Shown here: one piece after another, positions 33,134 through 43,945 of the stretch | Layout of the letters: every line of letters begins with the position of its first letter | Numbering within the stretch: the first letter of the stretch is position 1 | DNA from: Sphingomonas sp. | Lineage (GTDB): Bacteria > Pseudomonadota > Alphaproteobacteria > Sphingomonadales > Sphingomonadaceae | Assembly: GCA_002707985.1 (NCBI GenBank) | Contig: PAOI01000036.1 | Coordinates: forward strand, 1-45,619 | Length of the DNA: 45,619 nt | Direction of reading: 5' to 3' | Made by a program: the position numbers and the translations under genes | The notes under the pieces: model-generated | The model's input: only the letters and a program-made list of their open reading frames with translations | The model's database searches: none | What the model was told of the DNA's origin: nothing

Positions 33134-33799
33134 TTATTGCGCCGGGGTTTCGAACTGTTCGATCACCCAATCCTCTTCCTGCGCTTTCGCGATCCAGTCC
33201 TGCATGAAAGGGTGCTGAAGAACTGCGTTCATATAGGCAGGCGCGAAGCGGGGGATGGGGAGCGAATAGGTGACGATCCGCGTCACCACTGGCGCGAACA
33301 TGATGTCGACTGCCCCGAATTCGCCGAACAGGAAATCGCCGTCCTTGCCGAAGCGCGCGCGGGCCTGAGCCCATAATTCCATGATCCGGCCCAGATCCTG
33401 GACCACGTCGGTGTCGGGTTCGCGGGGCGGATAGACCTGGCGGATGTTCATGCTGTGCTTGCGGCGCAGCGCCTGATAGCTCGAATGCATCTCCGCCGCC
33501 ATCGACCGCGCCATGGCGCGCGCCGCCGGATCGGCGGGCCAGAATTTGTCGCCGCCCGAAGCCTCGTTCAGATATTCGACGATCGCCAGACTGTCCCAGA
33601 CGACGATGTCGCCATCCCATAGGATCGGCACCTTGCCCGAAGACGGCGCGAATTCGTCGCCTTCGCGGCGCTTGTCCCAATTGGCGTCATAGAGCGGGAC
33701 GACCACTTCCTCGAACGGCAGGCCCGATTGCTTGCAGGCGAGCCAGCCGCGCAGCGACCAGGACGAATAGGCGCGATTGCCGATGATGAGCTTGAGCAT
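33134..33799 (-). CDS. Glutathione S-transferase family protein
   Basis: 221 residues. The N-terminal thioredoxin-like domain has SSWSLRGWLACKQSG, with the catalytic Ser/Cys region, and KVPILWDGDIVVWDSLAIVEYL, the cis-Pro and glutathione-binding Ser; a helical C-terminal domain follows. Substrate unknown. It lies downstream of the MDR oxidoreductase and the molybdenum hydroxylase genes in the same direction (47-nt gap), so it may handle reactive aldehydes or their conjugates in the same response. Confidence 0.92.
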   Translation of the reverse strand: MLKLIIGNRAYSSWSLRGWLACKQSGLPFEEVVVPLYDANWDKRREGDEFAPSSGKVPILWDGDIVVWDSLAIVEYLNEASGGDKFWPADPAARAMARSMAAEMHSSYQALRRKHSMNIRQVYPPREPDTDVVQDLGRIMELWAQARARFGKDGDFLFGEFGAVDIMFAPVVTRIVTYSLPIPRFAPAYMNAVLQHPFMQDWIAKAQEEDWVIEQFETPAQ

Positions 33800-33846
33800 G
33801 ATCGAGAGCTAACCGCCCCGGCGGTGCGCGGCAACCGCCGAACCGG

Positions 33847-34965
33847 TCAGTGTTGCGGGACGATCAGATATTTCTCGCCCGTAGCCATCCGCGCATAGGC
33901 GCGCAGCGTATCGGGATCGAGCGCCTGAGTGAGGCTGATCTCCTGCGTGAAATTGCTCGCAAAGGTCGTGGTCAACTCGGCTGCAACGCGTTCGCGGATG
34001 CGCTGATTGGCTTCGGGCCCCGCCTTGGCAAGGAAATGGGGGAGGAGATAGCCGCTGACGCCCCATGCCAGGCCCACCGAGCGCGGGATGCTGACCGGTG
34101 CGCGGTCGAGCAGACCATAGACATAGACCTGTTTGTGCCGCGCCGAGCCATAGCGGCTATAGGGCTGGCCGCGCGTCTGGGCGGTTTCCATCGCCAGAAC
34201 GAGTTCGCCGGTCAGCTTGCCGCCAACGGCATCGAAGGCAAGCGTGGCATCGGTCGCCGCACAGGCATCCGCCAGCGTCGTGCGGAAATCGTCCTTCGAG
34301 CTGTCGGCGATATAGCGGACGCCCAGATCGCGCAGGATCGCCGCCTGTTCGTCGCTGCGGACGACCGCGATCAGCGGCACGCCATCGTCGCGACAGATGC
34401 GCGCGAGCATCTGGCCCAGATTGGATGCGGCGGCGGTGTGGATGATCGCCTTGTGTCCCTCCATCCGCATGGTTTCCACCATCGACAGCGCCGTCAGCGG
34501 ATTGACGAAGGCAGCCGCAGCGGCGCGCGCAGGCGTCCCTTCGGGCAGCGGCAGCACTTCGGACGCGCGAACGACGCGGTGGGTGGCATAGGTCGATCCG
34601 CCGAACAGCGCGACGGTACGCCCCATATATTGCTGCGCATCCGGCCCCGCCGCGATCACCGTGCCTGCGCCTTCGACGCCGACGGGCATCGATTCGCCGC
34701 TGCGCGCCGCCACGCTGGCGACGGCGGCTTCGGGGATGGTGAAGCGCAGCACGGGGCGGTCCGGCGTGCCGCCCGCTTCCAGCGTCGAGACATCCGCGGG
34801 GCCGAGCAGCAGGCCGAGATCGGAGGGATTGATCGGAGCCGCTTCCATCGCGACGACCAGCTGGTCGCCGGTGGGCGCTGCGATCGGCACCTGTTCCAGC
34901 GACAGGGTGAGCTTGTCGCCCTCAACCAGCGAATGGAGTTCCAGGGCGTTCGCCGGAAGCGTCAT
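33847..34965 (-). CDS. Zinc-independent medium-chain dehydrogenase/reductase (quinone oxidoreductase-like)
   Basis: 372 residues. The GroES-like N-terminal part (VAMEAAPINPSDLGLLLGP) and the NAD(P)-binding half with IIHTAAASNLGQMLARICRDD and FDAVGG are those of MDR quinone/enoyl reductases; the zinc-binding cysteines of alcohol dehydrogenases are absent. The substrate cannot be read from sequence. It lies 31 nt after the molybdenum-subunit gene and is probably co-transcribed with it. Confidence 0.9.
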   Translation of the reverse strand: MTLPANALELHSLVEGDKLTLSLEQVPIAAPTGDQLVVAMEAAPINPSDLGLLLGPADVSTLEAGGTPDRPVLRFTIPEAAVASVAARSGESMPVGVEGAGTVIAAGPDAQQYMGRTVALFGGSTYATHRVVRASEVLPLPEGTPARAAAAAFVNPLTALSMVETMRMEGHKAIIHTAAASNLGQMLARICRDDGVPLIAVVRSDEQAAILRDLGVRYIADSSKDDFRTTLADACAATDATLAFDAVGGKLTGELVLAMETAQTRGQPYSRYGSARHKQVYVYGLLDRAPVSIPRSVGLAWGVSGYLLPHFLAKAGPEANQRIRERVAAELTTTFASNFTQEISLTQALDPDTLRAYARMATGEKYLIVPQH

Positions 34966-34996
34966 GCGATATCCTCTCTTTTGATTTTCGCCGCCG

Positions 34997-37198
34997 TCAT
35001 TCCATTACCGCAAGCAGCTTGTCCAGCGTTGCCGGATAGCTGCGGATGCGCGCTCCGGTAGCATTGGCGATCGCATTGGTGATCGCGGCTCCCGCACCCG
35101 AAATGCCCAGTTCGCCGATCCCCTTCGACTGAAGCGGGCAGGCCTGATCGTCGCGTTCCTCAAGGAAATGCACCTCGATCTGAGGCACGTCGAGATTCAC
35201 CGGCAGATGATATTCGGCCAGATCGTGATTGACGATATGGCCGTCGCGCAGGTCATGGACCAGCTCTTCGGTCAGCGCGGCGCCGATGCCGAACGTCATC
35301 CCGCCGATACATTGCGAGCGCGCGGTTTTGGGGTTGAGGATGCGTCCGGCAGCGAAGGTGCCGAGCATCCTGCGCACGCGCACTTCGCCAGTAACGCTGC
35401 TGACCCCGACTTCGGCGAAGAAGGCGCCATAGGCGGCCTGTGCATAGTCCTTGCTGGTCTTGCCGGGTTTGAAAATGCCGGTTGCTTCCAGCGGGCCCGC
35501 ACCCATCACGTCGCGCAGGGGAATGCGGCGATTGTCGAGAATGATGTCGCCGTCGCGCAGCACCAGTCCGTCCGCGACAACGCCCAGCCGATCGGCCAGC
35601 TGGCGGCGCAGCGCATTGCACGCCTCCAGAACGGCAGAGCCGCTCGACGAAGCGCCCCAGCTGCCGCCCGATCCGGGCCCGGGGGGCAAATCGGTATCGC
35701 CGAGCACGACCCGCACCCGATCGCGCGGCAGGCCCAGCATGTCGCCCGCAATCTGGCCGAGCACGGCATAGGTGCCGGTGCCGATATCGGTCATATCGGT
35801 TTCGACCACGGCGTCGCCGCTCGTGGTCAGCGTGACGCGCGCTTCCGCCTGCGAGGTGATGTTCTTCCGCGCCGCGCTGGAAACGCCCATGCCGATCAGC
35901 CATTCGCCGTCGCGGATCGTGCCCGGCGTCTTGCTACGTTTCTCCCAACCGAAGCGTCGCGCGCCTTCGTCGAGGCATTCGGCAAGCATCCGCGAGCTGT
36001 AGGGAATATCCTGTTCGGGATGGCGATCGGGCAGGTTGCGCTTGCGCAGTTCGATCGGATCGATGCTCAGCCGCTCGGCGAGTTCGTCCATTGCGTTTTC
36101 GAGCGCGAGCATGCCGACCGCTTCGCCCGGCGCGCGCATCGATCCCGCGCAGGTGCGGTTCACGCGTGCGATTTCGTGGCCGATGCGCCGGTTTTCGCCG
36201 CCATAGAGGAAATGCGTCGCCTGACCCACCGGCTCGGAAAAGCTCTCATCGGGCAGGTTGGAGACGCGATATTCGTGTGCGATGCCGGTGAGGCGCCCGT
36301 CCGCATCGGCGGCAAGCCGCACCCGCTGACGCGTTTCGGATCGTCGCATCGTCGCTTCGAAGACCTGCTGGCGGCTCATCGCGACTTTTACCGGCCGACC
36401 GATCTCGCGCGCGGCGATCGCCGCTGCCACCGCTTCGGGCGAAATGCCCAGCTTCGCGCCAAAGCCACCGCCGACATAGGGCGCGAGGATTCGCACATTT
36501 TCGGGATCGATGCCCAGCGCATCCGCCAGTTCGTTGCGGTTATATTTTAGCATCTGATAGCTGCCCCACAACGTCAGCTTATCGCCATCCCATGCGGCGA
36601 CCGATGCGTGCGGTTCCATCGCCGCGCTGTTCTGGGCAGGCGTGGTGTAGGTGGAATCGACCGTGGCATGGGCATCGGCAAAGGCGCGATCGAAATCGCC
36701 CTGATCGAGCTGCTTGGCATCGGGACGTTCGATAGTCGCTGCGTCGGATTCGGGGTCGAACACGCCGTCTGCCTCGGGAGCATAGCGCAGCGCCAGCGAC
36801 TGGGCGGCATGGCGCGCCTGTTCAAAGCTTTCCGCCACCACCAGCGCGACCGGCTGGCCCAGATAGGCGATGGTTTCGGCGCCCTGCACTGGGGCTTCAT
36901 TTGCAGTGCCTTGGGCCGGGTTGCGCAGGAACCGGTCGCCCGAAAACACGCCGAGGATGCCGGGCAGGCCGCGCACGGCCTCGTCGCCCAGCGCCGTCAG
37001 CGTCCCTTTCGGAATCGTCGCGCGGACAAGCACGCCATAGGCGCAATGTTCGGGCATATATTCATGTGCATAGGTGGCGCGACCGCTGACCTTCAGCGGC
37101 CCTTCCGGACGATCCAGCGGGGCGCCGGTCAGATCCTGCGCCATATGATCGAGCAGGTTGCGCGGATCGGGCGCGTCCATGACGAATTCGCTGCTCAT
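34997..37198 (-). CDS. Molybdenum hydroxylase, molybdopterin-binding large subunit (PaoC-like)
   Basis: 733 residues, xanthine-oxidase family. Features of the active subunit: [70 protein letters not shown] and the C-terminal [20 protein letters not shown] with the catalytic Glu. ATG 37198 overlaps the FAD-subunit stop (ATGA). The subunit order and the motifs resemble E. coli PaoC, an aldehyde oxidoreductase; the true substrate is unknown. No Tat signal on the partner FeS subunit, so the enzyme should be cytoplasmic. Confidence 0.93.
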   Translation of the reverse strand: MSSEFVMDAPDPRNLLDHMAQDLTGAPLDRPEGPLKVSGRATYAHEYMPEHCAYGVLVRATIPKGTLTALGDEAVRGLPGILGVFSGDRFLRNPAQGTANEAPVQGAETIAYLGQPVALVVAESFEQARHAAQSLALRYAPEADGVFDPESDAATIERPDAKQLDQGDFDRAFADAHATVDSTYTTPAQNSAAMEPHASVAAWDGDKLTLWGSYQMLKYNRNELADALGIDPENVRILAPYVGGGFGAKLGISPEAVAAAIAAREIGRPVKVAMSRQQVFEATMRRSETRQRVRLAADADGRLTGIAHEYRVSNLPDESFSEPVGQATHFLYGGENRRIGHEIARVNRTCAGSMRAPGEAVGMLALENAMDELAERLSIDPIELRKRNLPDRHPEQDIPYSSRMLAECLDEGARRFGWEKRSKTPGTIRDGEWLIGMGVSSAARKNITSQAEARVTLTTSGDAVVETDMTDIGTGTYAVLGQIAGDMLGLPRDRVRVVLGDTDLPPGPGSGGSWGASSSGSAVLEACNALRRQLADRLGVVADGLVLRDGDIILDNRRIPLRDVMGAGPLEATGIFKPGKTSKDYAQAAYGAFFAEVGVSSVTGEVRVRRMLGTFAAGRILNPKTARSQCIGGMTFGIGAALTEELVHDLRDGHIVNHDLAEYHLPVNLDVPQIEVHFLEERDDQACPLQSKGIGELGISGAGAAITNAIANATGARIRSYPATLDKLLAVME

Positions 37199-38187
37199 GC
37201 CGCAACCTCCAGTTCGCACGCCTCGCCCAGCACTGCCGCGAGCGTGCGGCGGGCGAGCGGTATCTTGAAATCATTGCTTCCCTGACCCTGCGCCGCATCG
37301 ACCAGCAATTCGCTTGCCAGCGCGAACAGCTCGCGCGCGGGCGCTTCGCCGATCAGCATCGTTTCGATCCGTGTGTCGCGCCAGGGGAGCGGCGCGAGCC
37401 CGCCAAAGGCCAGCGCGGCATCGGCGATCACGCCGTCTTCGATACGGATCGCCGCCGCGACGCTGACCAGCGCAAAGGCATAGGAGGCACGATCGCGCAC
37501 CTTGCGATAGAGATGCCGTCCGCCACGCGGCGGGGGCAGGCGGACCGCGCGGATCAGCTCGCCGGGCGCCAGTACCGTTTCGATATGCGGGGTGTCGCCC
37601 GGCAGGCGATAGAAATCGGCGATGGGAATTTCGCGGCTGCCGCCGTCGGGCGCGAGCGTTTCGATGCGGGCATCAAGTGCGCGCATCGCCACCGCCATAT
37701 CGCTGGGATGGGTGGCGATACACTGATCGCTGGCGCCCAGAATCGCGTGGATGCGATTGAAGCCGCCGATCGCCGCGCAGCCGCTGCCCGGCTGGCGTTT
37801 GTTGCACGGCATGGCCGTGTCATAGAAATAATAGCAGCGGGTGCGCTGGAGCAGGTTCCCCCCAGTCGTCGCCTTGTTGCGCAACTGTCCGCTGGCACCG
37901 GCAAGCAGCGCGCGAGAGAGAACGGCGTAATCGCGGCGAATGCGCGGATCGGCGGCGAGATCGCTATTGGGTACGAGTGCACCGATGCGCAGTCCGCCGT
38001 CTTCGGTTTCCTCGATCTCACCCATATCGAGACGGCTGATATCGACCAGCCGGGTCGGCGCCACCACTTCCAGCTTCATCAGGTCGAGCAGATTGGTGCC
38101 GCCGGCGATAAAGGCAGTGCCGGTTTCGGCGCCATCCGCTGTGGCCTGCGCGGCGGAGGCGGGGCGGCTATAGTCGAACGGCCTCAC
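37195..38187 (-). CDS. Molybdenum hydroxylase, FAD-binding medium subunit (PaoB-like) with predicted [4Fe-4S] site
   Basis: 330 residues from a GTG overlapping the preceding stop (GTGA). FAD loop: [13 protein letters not shown] (28-40) and [10 protein letters not shown]. In the insert after it are Cys118, Cys128, Cys137 and Cys156 (CX9CX8CX18C), the pattern I know for the extra [4Fe-4S] cluster of PaoB and the HcrB-type subunits, which shortens electron transfer. It would pass electrons between the FeS and molybdenum subunits. Longer in-frame starts are arginine-rich shadow. Confidence 0.9.
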   Translation of the reverse strand: MRPFDYSRPASAAQATADGAETGTAFIAGGTNLLDLMKLEVVAPTRLVDISRLDMGEIEETEDGGLRIGALVPNSDLAADPRIRRDYAVLSRALLAGASGQLRNKATTGGNLLQRTRCYYFYDTAMPCNKRQPGSGCAAIGGFNRIHAILGASDQCIATHPSDMAVAMRALDARIETLAPDGGSREIPIADFYRLPGDTPHIETVLAPGELIRAVRLPPPRGGRHLYRKVRDRASYAFALVSVAAAIRIEDGVIADAALAFGGLAPLPWRDTRIETMLIGEAPARELFALASELLVDAAQGQGSNDFKIPLARRTLAAVLGEACELEVAA

Positions 38188-38690
38188 TTGCCGGCTCCCG
38201 CAACTTCGCGGATCGCATCGACGATATTGGGATATGCGGCGCAGCGGCAGAGATTGCCGCTCATCCGTTCGGATATTTCGGCGTCGGTTGGATCCGGCGC
38301 GGTTTCCAGATCGGCGGACACATGGCTGGGCCAGCCCTGCTGAAGCTCGTCGAGCATCGCAGTTGCGGAGCAGATCTGACCGGCCGTGCAATAGCCGCAC
38401 TGAAAGCCGTCGTGCCGGACGAATGCCGCCTGCAGCGGCGACAGGTGGTCGGGTTCGCCCAGCCCCTCGATCGTGGTGATCGCGTCTTCGTCGTGCATCA
38501 CCGCCAGGGTGAGGCAGCTGTTGATGCGGCGACCGTTCACCAGCACGGTGCAGGCACCGCACTGGCCATGATCGCAGCCCTTCTTGGTGCCGGTAAGGCC
38601 GATGTGATTGCGCAACGCATCGAGGATCGATGTGCGCGGGTCGATGTCGAGCATGTGCTGCTCGCCATTTACCTGAAGCGTGATGTGCAT
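38184..38690 (-). CDS. Molybdenum hydroxylase, [2Fe-2S] small subunit (PaoA-like)
   Basis: 168 residues. Plant-ferredoxin-type cluster: Cys39, Cys44, Cys47 and Cys59 ([13 protein letters not shown]...SCL); second cluster: Cys98, Cys101, Cys148 and Cys150 (QCGYCTAGQ and NLCRC). First gene of the operon. ATG 38690 has GGAG upstream; an ATG at 38798 lies in frame but adds only unconserved residues. Unlike E. coli PaoA there is no twin-arginine signal here, so the complex is predicted to be cytoplasmic. Confidence 0.93.
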   Translation of the reverse strand: MHITLQVNGEQHMLDIDPRTSILDALRNHIGLTGTKKGCDHGQCGACTVLVNGRRINSCLTLAVMHDEDAITTIEGLGEPDHLSPLQAAFVRHDGFQCGYCTAGQICSATAMLDELQQGWPSHVSADLETAPDPTDAEISERMSGNLCRCAAYPNIVDAIREVAGAGK

Positions 38691-38825
38691 GAGATTCTCC
38701 GCCTGACAGGGCGGGGACGCGCGGGACGCGGCGATGGTTTCAATTGCGAGCCGTTCGCAGAATTTGCGCATTGCCTTGCCGGTTTCCTGGGCTATCAAAT
38801 TCGCAGGGCATCAGAGGGGGGATTT

Positions 38826-40814
38826 GTGCCGCGGAATTACACGCAGATTGCATCTTCGATTGCGCTATTATTATCGTATTTCTTCGGCGCGTCGGCTCTG
38901 GCACAGGATGTGTCGCCCGATCCGCAGCCCGCCATTCAGCCAGTCGCGCCGTCCAGCCCGCAGGCGGCAAATCTCTGGTCGGCCGAAGCCTTTGCCCAAA
39001 CTCCCCAGATCGAAAAGCCGCAGCTGTCGCCCGATGGTACGCAGGTCGCCGGTTTGGTGATGAGCGGCGGGGAACAGTTTTTCTCCATCACCAATGTCGA
39101 TACGGCGCAAACCGCGTTCATTGGCGTGGGCGACATGGACATAAACTGGTGGCGCTGGGTCAATAACGAATGGCTTGTCGTCGGATTCGGCGCGCCGACA
39201 AAAGTTGCCGGTCGGGACTGGTATCTCTCCCGCGTGGCCAGCGTGCGCGCCGACGGGACTGAGATCAAAACCCTGTCGCCGCGCGATGCCGCGCAGGATG
39301 CCGACGACGTCATCTGGGTCGCGCGGGATGGTTCGCCACGTATCCTGCTGAGCTATCAGACGTCGATTTATGTGAGCGACCGGGGTTTCTGGCCGCGGAT
39401 CGACGAAATCGATGTCGCCACCGGTCGCCGCCGCGCCGTGCAGAACGGCCGGGCGGGAGTGATGGACTGGTATGCCGATGCCAGCGGCTTCATCCGGATG
39501 GGCGTCGGCTATTCCGAAGACGGCCGGTTCAACAAGCTCTATTATCGCGATCCCGGACATGCGTCCTTTCGCACCGTCGATCGTGCGCGGACCGCCGACC
39601 GCCAGGTGGTGGCGCCGGCGATGTTTCTGGAAGACGGCAACAGTGCGATCGTTTTCGACGAGGATAGCGATGGATTCGACGCGCTGTTCAAATTCGATCT
39701 GACCACGCTTGAACGCGGCGAAAAACTCTATTCGGCGAGTGGCAGCGATCTGGGCGGGCTTTTCGTCGACCGCAGCGGCACCCGGTTGCTGGGAGTCGGA
39801 TCGGGCGGCGAGGATGGCGGCATTCACTGGTTCACCCCCGAAATGGAAGCGCTGGCGGCCAAAATCGCAGCGCGCGTTCCCAATTCGCAAACGCAGATCA
39901 CGTCGCTCAGCGCGGATCAGAGCCGTGCGGTGGTATATGTCGGCGACGCCAGCGCTCCGGGCGCCTATTTCCTCTATGACACCGCCGATGAATCGATGCG
40001 GCTGCTGACTTATGTCAACGACCAGATAGGGCTACGCCGCGTGCATCCGGTCCGCACCATCCAGTATCGGGCGCGCGACGGGCTGAGGATCAGCGCGATC
40101 CTGACCACGCCGCGCGATGCGGGGAAAGCGATGCCGCTGATCGTCATGCCGCATGGCGGCCCCTATGCCCATGACAGCGAGCAATGGGACTGGTGGGCGC
40201 AGTTTCTGGCCGATCGCGGCTATGTCGTCGTGCAGCCCAATTATCGCGGCTCGTCGGGTTTCGGGGCCGCCTTTGCAGCGCGCGGGGACGGCGAGTGGGG
40301 CCTGAAGATGCAGGACGATCTCGACGACGCAGTCACGGCGCTTGCCGAACTGGGGATCGCGGATCCGGAGCGCGTTTGTATCGTTGGCGGTTCCTATGGC
40401 GGCTATGCGGCGATGCGCGCGGCGCAGCGCAATGGCGACCGATATCGTTGTGCGGTTTCCTTTGCCGGGGTGTCCGATCTCAACGCGATGCGCGGCTATA
40501 ACCGCCGGTTCCTCCATTCGGAGGCGCGCAACGATCGGCTGTCCGAACAGGCGCCCGATCTGAAAGAAGTCTCGCCGATCAACTTTGCCGAGCAGTTTTC
40601 GACACCGATCCTGCTGATCCATGGCCGCGAGGACATGGTGGTCCCCTATGCCCAGTCGCGCGAGATGGCGGAGAAGCTGGAAAAAGCCGGCCGGGATTTC
40701 GAATTTGTCGAATTTCCAGAGGGCGACCACCATCTCAGCCGCTATGAAGACCGGCTGCGGTTTCTGGAACTGCTGGAAGCGTTTCTGACCAAGCATAATC
40801 CGGCCCGGCCCTGA
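38826..40814 (+). CDS. Exported S9-family (prolyl oligopeptidase-like) serine peptidase
   Basis: 662 residues from a GTG with a strong AGAGGGGGG ribosome binding site. Residues 1-27 form a signal peptide (…FFGASALAQ), a beta-propeller follows, and the C-terminal alpha/beta hydrolase carries Ser523 (GGSYGGY), Asp603 (HGREDMV) and His635 (EGDHHLS), a complete triad of the S9C type. An upstream reading frame on this strand runs antisense to the FeS-subunit gene and is not part of it. Divergent from the molybdenum hydroxylase operon (135 nt); converges on engB. Confidence 0.92.
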   Translation: MPRNYTQIASSIALLLSYFFGASALAQDVSPDPQPAIQPVAPSSPQAANLWSAEAFAQTPQIEKPQLSPDGTQVAGLVMSGGEQFFSITNVDTAQTAFIGVGDMDINWWRWVNNEWLVVGFGAPTKVAGRDWYLSRVASVRADGTEIKTLSPRDAAQDADDVIWVARDGSPRILLSYQTSIYVSDRGFWPRIDEIDVATGRRRAVQNGRAGVMDWYADASGFIRMGVGYSEDGRFNKLYYRDPGHASFRTVDRARTADRQVVAPAMFLEDGNSAIVFDEDSDGFDALFKFDLTTLERGEKLYSASGSDLGGLFVDRSGTRLLGVGSGGEDGGIHWFTPEMEALAAKIAARVPNSQTQITSLSADQSRAVVYVGDASAPGAYFLYDTADESMRLLTYVNDQIGLRRVHPVRTIQYRARDGLRISAILTTPRDAGKAMPLIVMPHGGPYAHDSEQWDWWAQFLADRGYVVVQPNYRGSSGFGAAFAARGDGEWGLKMQDDLDDAVTALAELGIADPERVCIVGGSYGGYAAMRAAQRNGDRYRCAVSFAGVSDLNAMRGYNRRFLHSEARNDRLSEQAPDLKEVSPINFAEQFSTPILLIHGREDMVVPYAQSREMAEKLEKAGRDFEFVEFPEGDHHLSRYEDRLRFLELLEAFLTKHNPARP

Positions 40815-40827
40815 AGGGCGGCCGGGC
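40803..40827. terminator. GC-rich hairpin between convergent genes
   Basis: GCCCGGCC (40803-40810), 9-nt loop, GGCCGGGC (40820-40827), spanning the S9 peptidase stop codon; the engB stop is only 16 nt further. Perfect 8-bp stem, but no T-run on either side. Possibly a bidirectional end signal. Confidence 0.4.
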
Positions 40828-40842
40828 GCCGGCGACGCGCCG

Positions 40843-41484
40843 TCAGCCGATCGCTTCGATCACCGCGGCGCGCAGTTCGGGGATGCCCATCCCCTTTTCG
40901 CTCGAGGTGGCGAGAATGTCGGGGTGCGCGGCGGGGCGTTTGCGCGCTTCGGCGGCAGTGCGTTCGAACACTTCGGCCAGCTCGCTTGCCTTTATCTTGT
41001 CCGCCTTGGTCAGCACGATGCGATAGCTGACCGCTGCCTTGTCGAGCATTTCCAGGATTTCGCGATCGACTTCCTTGATGCCATGGCGGCTGTCGATCAG
41101 CACCAGCGCGCGTTTCAGGACATCGCGTCCGCGCAGGAAATCGTTGATCAGGAAGCGCCATTTCTTGACGACATCCTTGGGCGCCTTGGCAAAGCCATAG
41201 CCGGGCATGTCGACCAGACGAAAGGCGAGGGGATCGCCCACGTCGAAGAAATTGAGCTCCTGGGTCCGTCCTGGAGTCACCGATGCACGCGCGATCGCCT
41301 TGCGCCCGGTGAGCGCGTTGATCAGCGAGGATTTGCCGACGTTCGACCGGCCCGCAAATGCCACTTCGGGCACTTGCGGATCGGGCAGAAAGCGTAGCTC
41401 GGGCGCCGATTTCAGGAACTCGACGCGCCCGGCAAAGGCCTTGCGCGCCGCTTCGATCGCATCGGGGTCGAACTCGGCCGTCAT
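40843..41484 (-). CDS. engB: Ribosome biogenesis GTPase EngB (YsxC/YihA)
   Basis: 213 residues. GTPase loops: GRSNVGKSS (45-53), the G3 element DMPGYG (92-97), TKAD (159-162) and the G5-like ATSSEKG. EngB assists 50S subunit assembly. The start [15 protein letters not shown] overlaps the yidC stop (ATGA), so it is translationally coupled to yidC. The yidC-engB pairing is common in proteobacteria. Confidence 0.96.
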   Translation of the reverse strand: MTAEFDPDAIEAARKAFAGRVEFLKSAPELRFLPDPQVPEVAFAGRSNVGKSSLINALTGRKAIARASVTPGRTQELNFFDVGDPLAFRLVDMPGYGFAKAPKDVVKKWRFLINDFLRGRDVLKRALVLIDSRHGIKEVDREILEMLDKAAVSYRIVLTKADKIKASELAEVFERTAAEARKRPAAHPDILATSSEKGMGIPELRAAVIEAIG

Positions 41485-43184
41485 CCGGCGGGTTTCGTCT
41501 TGAGCTGCGGATGGCGGCTGTAGAGCCAGGTCTGCTGCGCGATGGTGAGCAGGTTCGACGTAATCCAGTAGATCTGGAGGCCCACGGCGAACGGCGCCAT
41601 CATGAACATCAGCACCCACGGCATGATGCTGAAAATCTGCTTCTGCATATCGTCCATCGGCGCGGGATTGAGCCTGATCTGGAAGAACATCGATACGCCC
41701 AGCAGGATCGGAACGACGCCGATGTGCAGGAAGCCCGGGGGATCCCATGCGAGCAGGCCGAACAGGTTCATCGGCGTCAGCGGATCGGGCGCCGAAAGGT
41801 CGCGGATCCACAGGATGAACGGCTGGTGCCGCATTTCGATGGTCAGGATCAGCACCTTGTACAGCGCGAACATGATCGGGATCTGCAGGAACATGGGAAG
41901 GCAGCCGGCGAGCGGGTTCACCTTCTCGTCCTTGTAGAGCTGCATCATTTCCTGCTGCAGCTTCGGCTTGTCGTCCTTGTAGCGTTCCTGCAGCGCCTTC
42001 ATTTTCGGCTGCACCGCACGCATGCTGGCCATCGACTGGAACTGCTTGTGCGCAATCGGGAAGAGCAGCAGGCGGATCGTGATCGTCAGCAGGATGATCG
42101 CGACGCCGAAATTGCTGACCATGCGGAACAGCCAGTCGAGATAATAGAAGATCGGCTTTTCGACGATGCCGAACCAACCCCAGTCGATCATCTTGTCGAA
42201 TTCGACGATGCCGAGATCTTCTTCATATGTGTCGATCAGGCGGGTTTCCTTGGCGCCTGCGAAGAAGCGCGAGGTCTGCACGACTTGCTGGCCGGGCGCG
42301 ACCTGAACGGCGTCACGCGCGCTGTAATCGGCCTGATAAACATCGCTGCCGCCGGTGCGCAGCTTGAGCGTTACCGGCACGCCCTGATCGGGCACCAGCG
42401 CAGTCTGCCAATAATGGTCCGAAAACCCGGCCCATCCTCCGGTCGTGGGATAGGAGACAGGTGCGTCGGCAAAATCCTTGTAATTGATATATTTGGCGAC
42501 GCCGTCGGCAACGGCGACGGGGCCGACATGCGCGACCCAGAGGTCCTGATCGGTCGATTTGCCGCGGCGGCTGACATAGCCATAGGGTGACACCGCGATC
42601 GGTGCCGCACCGGCATTCTGTACCGTCTGGCGGATCGTGAACATGTAATTTTCATCGACCGCCAGATCGATGCGGTAGCGTTGGCTGCCGTTGCTGGCAG
42701 TCAGCGTCACCGGCTTGCCGGGGGCGAGCAGATCGCCGCTCGCCTGCCACACCGTATCGCCAGCAGGCGCCGTAACGCCCGTGCCGCGCCAGCCGAACCC
42801 GGCGAAATAGGCGCCTTCCGTACCCGAAGGCGAAAGCAGCCGGATCGGCGGCGAATCCTTTTCGACGGTTTCCTTATATTCCTTGAGCACCAGATCATCG
42901 ATCCGCGCGCCCTTCAGATTGATCGAGCCGCTGAGCGCGGGAGTGTCGATCCGCACACGCGGCGTTTCGCCCAGAACGATGTTCCGGTCGCGAATCGCCG
43001 TCACCGTATCGGCGGCCGGATCGGCCTGATCCTGCGCGGGCGTGACGATCTCGCCCTGTTCCACCACGGGAGCTGGGTTGGTGGCCGGCGGCATGAAATA
43101 ATGCATGATCGGCGTCCACGCGAACAGGATGAACGCGGCAAGCACGCCGAAAATGATGAGATTCTTCTGCTCTTCTTTCACCAA
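41481..43184 (-). CDS. yidC: Membrane protein insertase YidC
   Basis: 567 residues. The N-terminal helix ([20 protein letters not shown]) is followed by a large periplasmic domain (about 60-350) and the conserved core that begins near 355: [47 protein letters not shown] and [22 protein letters not shown], the classical YidC/Oxa1 signatures. It inserts inner-membrane proteins and assists folding. It is 20 nt downstream of yidD and overlaps engB by 4 nt. Confidence 0.97.
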   Translation of the reverse strand: MVKEEQKNLIIFGVLAAFILFAWTPIMHYFMPPATNPAPVVEQGEIVTPAQDQADPAADTVTAIRDRNIVLGETPRVRIDTPALSGSINLKGARIDDLVLKEYKETVEKDSPPIRLLSPSGTEGAYFAGFGWRGTGVTAPAGDTVWQASGDLLAPGKPVTLTASNGSQRYRIDLAVDENYMFTIRQTVQNAGAAPIAVSPYGYVSRRGKSTDQDLWVAHVGPVAVADGVAKYINYKDFADAPVSYPTTGGWAGFSDHYWQTALVPDQGVPVTLKLRTGGSDVYQADYSARDAVQVAPGQQVVQTSRFFAGAKETRLIDTYEEDLGIVEFDKMIDWGWFGIVEKPIFYYLDWLFRMVSNFGVAIILLTITIRLLLFPIAHKQFQSMASMRAVQPKMKALQERYKDDKPKLQQEMMQLYKDEKVNPLAGCLPMFLQIPIMFALYKVLILTIEMRHQPFILWIRDLSAPDPLTPMNLFGLLAWDPPGFLHIGVVPILLGVSMFFQIRLNPAPMDDMQKQIFSIMPWVLMFMMAPFAVGLQIYWITSNLLTIAQQTWLYSRHPQLKTKPAG

Positions 43185-43204
43185 TTATCCCCGTATCGGG
43201 CGCG

Positions 43205-43417
43205 TCACGGTACCGGATCGTACCCGTGGCCGCCCCATGGATGGCAGCGCGCGATGCGCTTTGCCGCCAGCCAGCTTCCCTTCAGCGCGCCATAGCGGCG
43301 AAGCGCCTCGATTGCATAGGCCGAACAGCTGGGTTGATAGCGGCACGACGGCGGCAATATCGCCGAAGGACCGATTTGCCAGGCGCGCGCCAGCAGGATG
43401 AGCAGCTTCGCGATCAT
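43205..43417 (-). CDS. yidD: Membrane protein insertion efficiency factor YidD
   Basis: 70 residues. CRYQPSCSAYAIEALRRYG and HPWGGHGYDPVP are the family signatures; Cys-rich, with one amphipathic N-terminal helix. It helps YidC-dependent insertion at the inner membrane. It overlaps rnpA by 4 nt (ATGA) and yidC starts 20 nt later, the conserved order. Confidence 0.95.
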   Translation of the reverse strand: MIAKLLILLARAWQIGPSAILPPSCRYQPSCSAYAIEALRRYGALKGSWLAAKRIARCHPWGGHGYDPVP

Positions 43418-43758
43418 GCGTCGGCTCTCCGCGGAGCGGTCTTCGTCAGCGCCTTGCGCAATTCCTGATCGAGCTTGTCGAATTCGCGTTCGACCCCGCC
43501 CTGGCGCCCGATCAGCACATGATCGGCGCCGGGATGCCCCGCCTGCGGCAGGATCGCGCGTGCCAGTTCGCGCAGCCGCCGTTTCATGCGGTTGCGGGTG
43601 ACGGCATTGCCGACTTTCCGGGAAACCGTGATGCCGATCCGCATCTGCGAATCACCGTCGCCGCGATCGCGCACCAAAAGAACGAAGCCGGGCATGGGGG
43701 CCCGGCGTCCGTTGTTGGCAGCAAGATATTCGCTACGGCGCGTCATGCGGGCAAGCAT
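43414..43758 (-). CDS. rnpA: Ribonuclease P protein component
   Basis: 114 residues, basic. The core RIGITVSRKVGNAVTRNRMKRR and the RNP motif (RNRMKRRLRELAR) are diagnostic. It pairs with the RNase P RNA to process tRNA 5' ends. MLARMTRRSEYLA is the start I chose; an internal ATG at 43746 would give 110 residues. It lies 26 nt after rpmH and overlaps yidD by 4 nt. Confidence 0.94.
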   Translation of the reverse strand: MLARMTRRSEYLAANNGRRAPMPGFVLLVRDRGDGDSQMRIGITVSRKVGNAVTRNRMKRRLRELARAILPQAGHPGADHVLIGRQGGVEREFDKLDQELRKALTKTAPRRADA

Positions 43759-43784
43759 CACACCTGCCCGCGCGCCCGGCGCGG

Positions 43785-43919
43785 TTACGCCGACAGCTTC
43801 TTGCGACCGCGCGCGCGGCGGGCGCGGATTACCTTGCGGCCGCCCGGTGTCGCCATGCGTGCGCGGAAGCCGTGCCGGCGCGCCCGCACCAGATTGCTCG
43901 GCTGAAAAGTCCGCTTCAT
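43785..43919 (-). CDS. rpmH: 50S ribosomal protein L34
   Basis: 44 codons: [20 protein letters not shown] continuing [24 protein letters not shown], a textbook L34. Too short to be found by length alone but unmistakable. First gene of the rpmH-rnpA-yidD-yidC-engB run. GAGGATGAGCG precedes the ATG. Its leader holds a hairpin with T-run and an upstream promoter (see those entries). Confidence 0.98.
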   Translation of the reverse strand: MKRTFQPSNLVRARRHGFRARMATPGGRKVIRARRARGRKKLSA

Positions 43920-43945
43920 CGCTCATCCTCAGGATTCTGGAACGT

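Noticed and set aside
38322..38825. Upstream extension of the S9 peptidase frame by 168 codons
   Set aside because: It runs antisense to the FeS-subunit gene; the GTG at 38826 has a strong ribosome binding site and begins a clear signal peptide.
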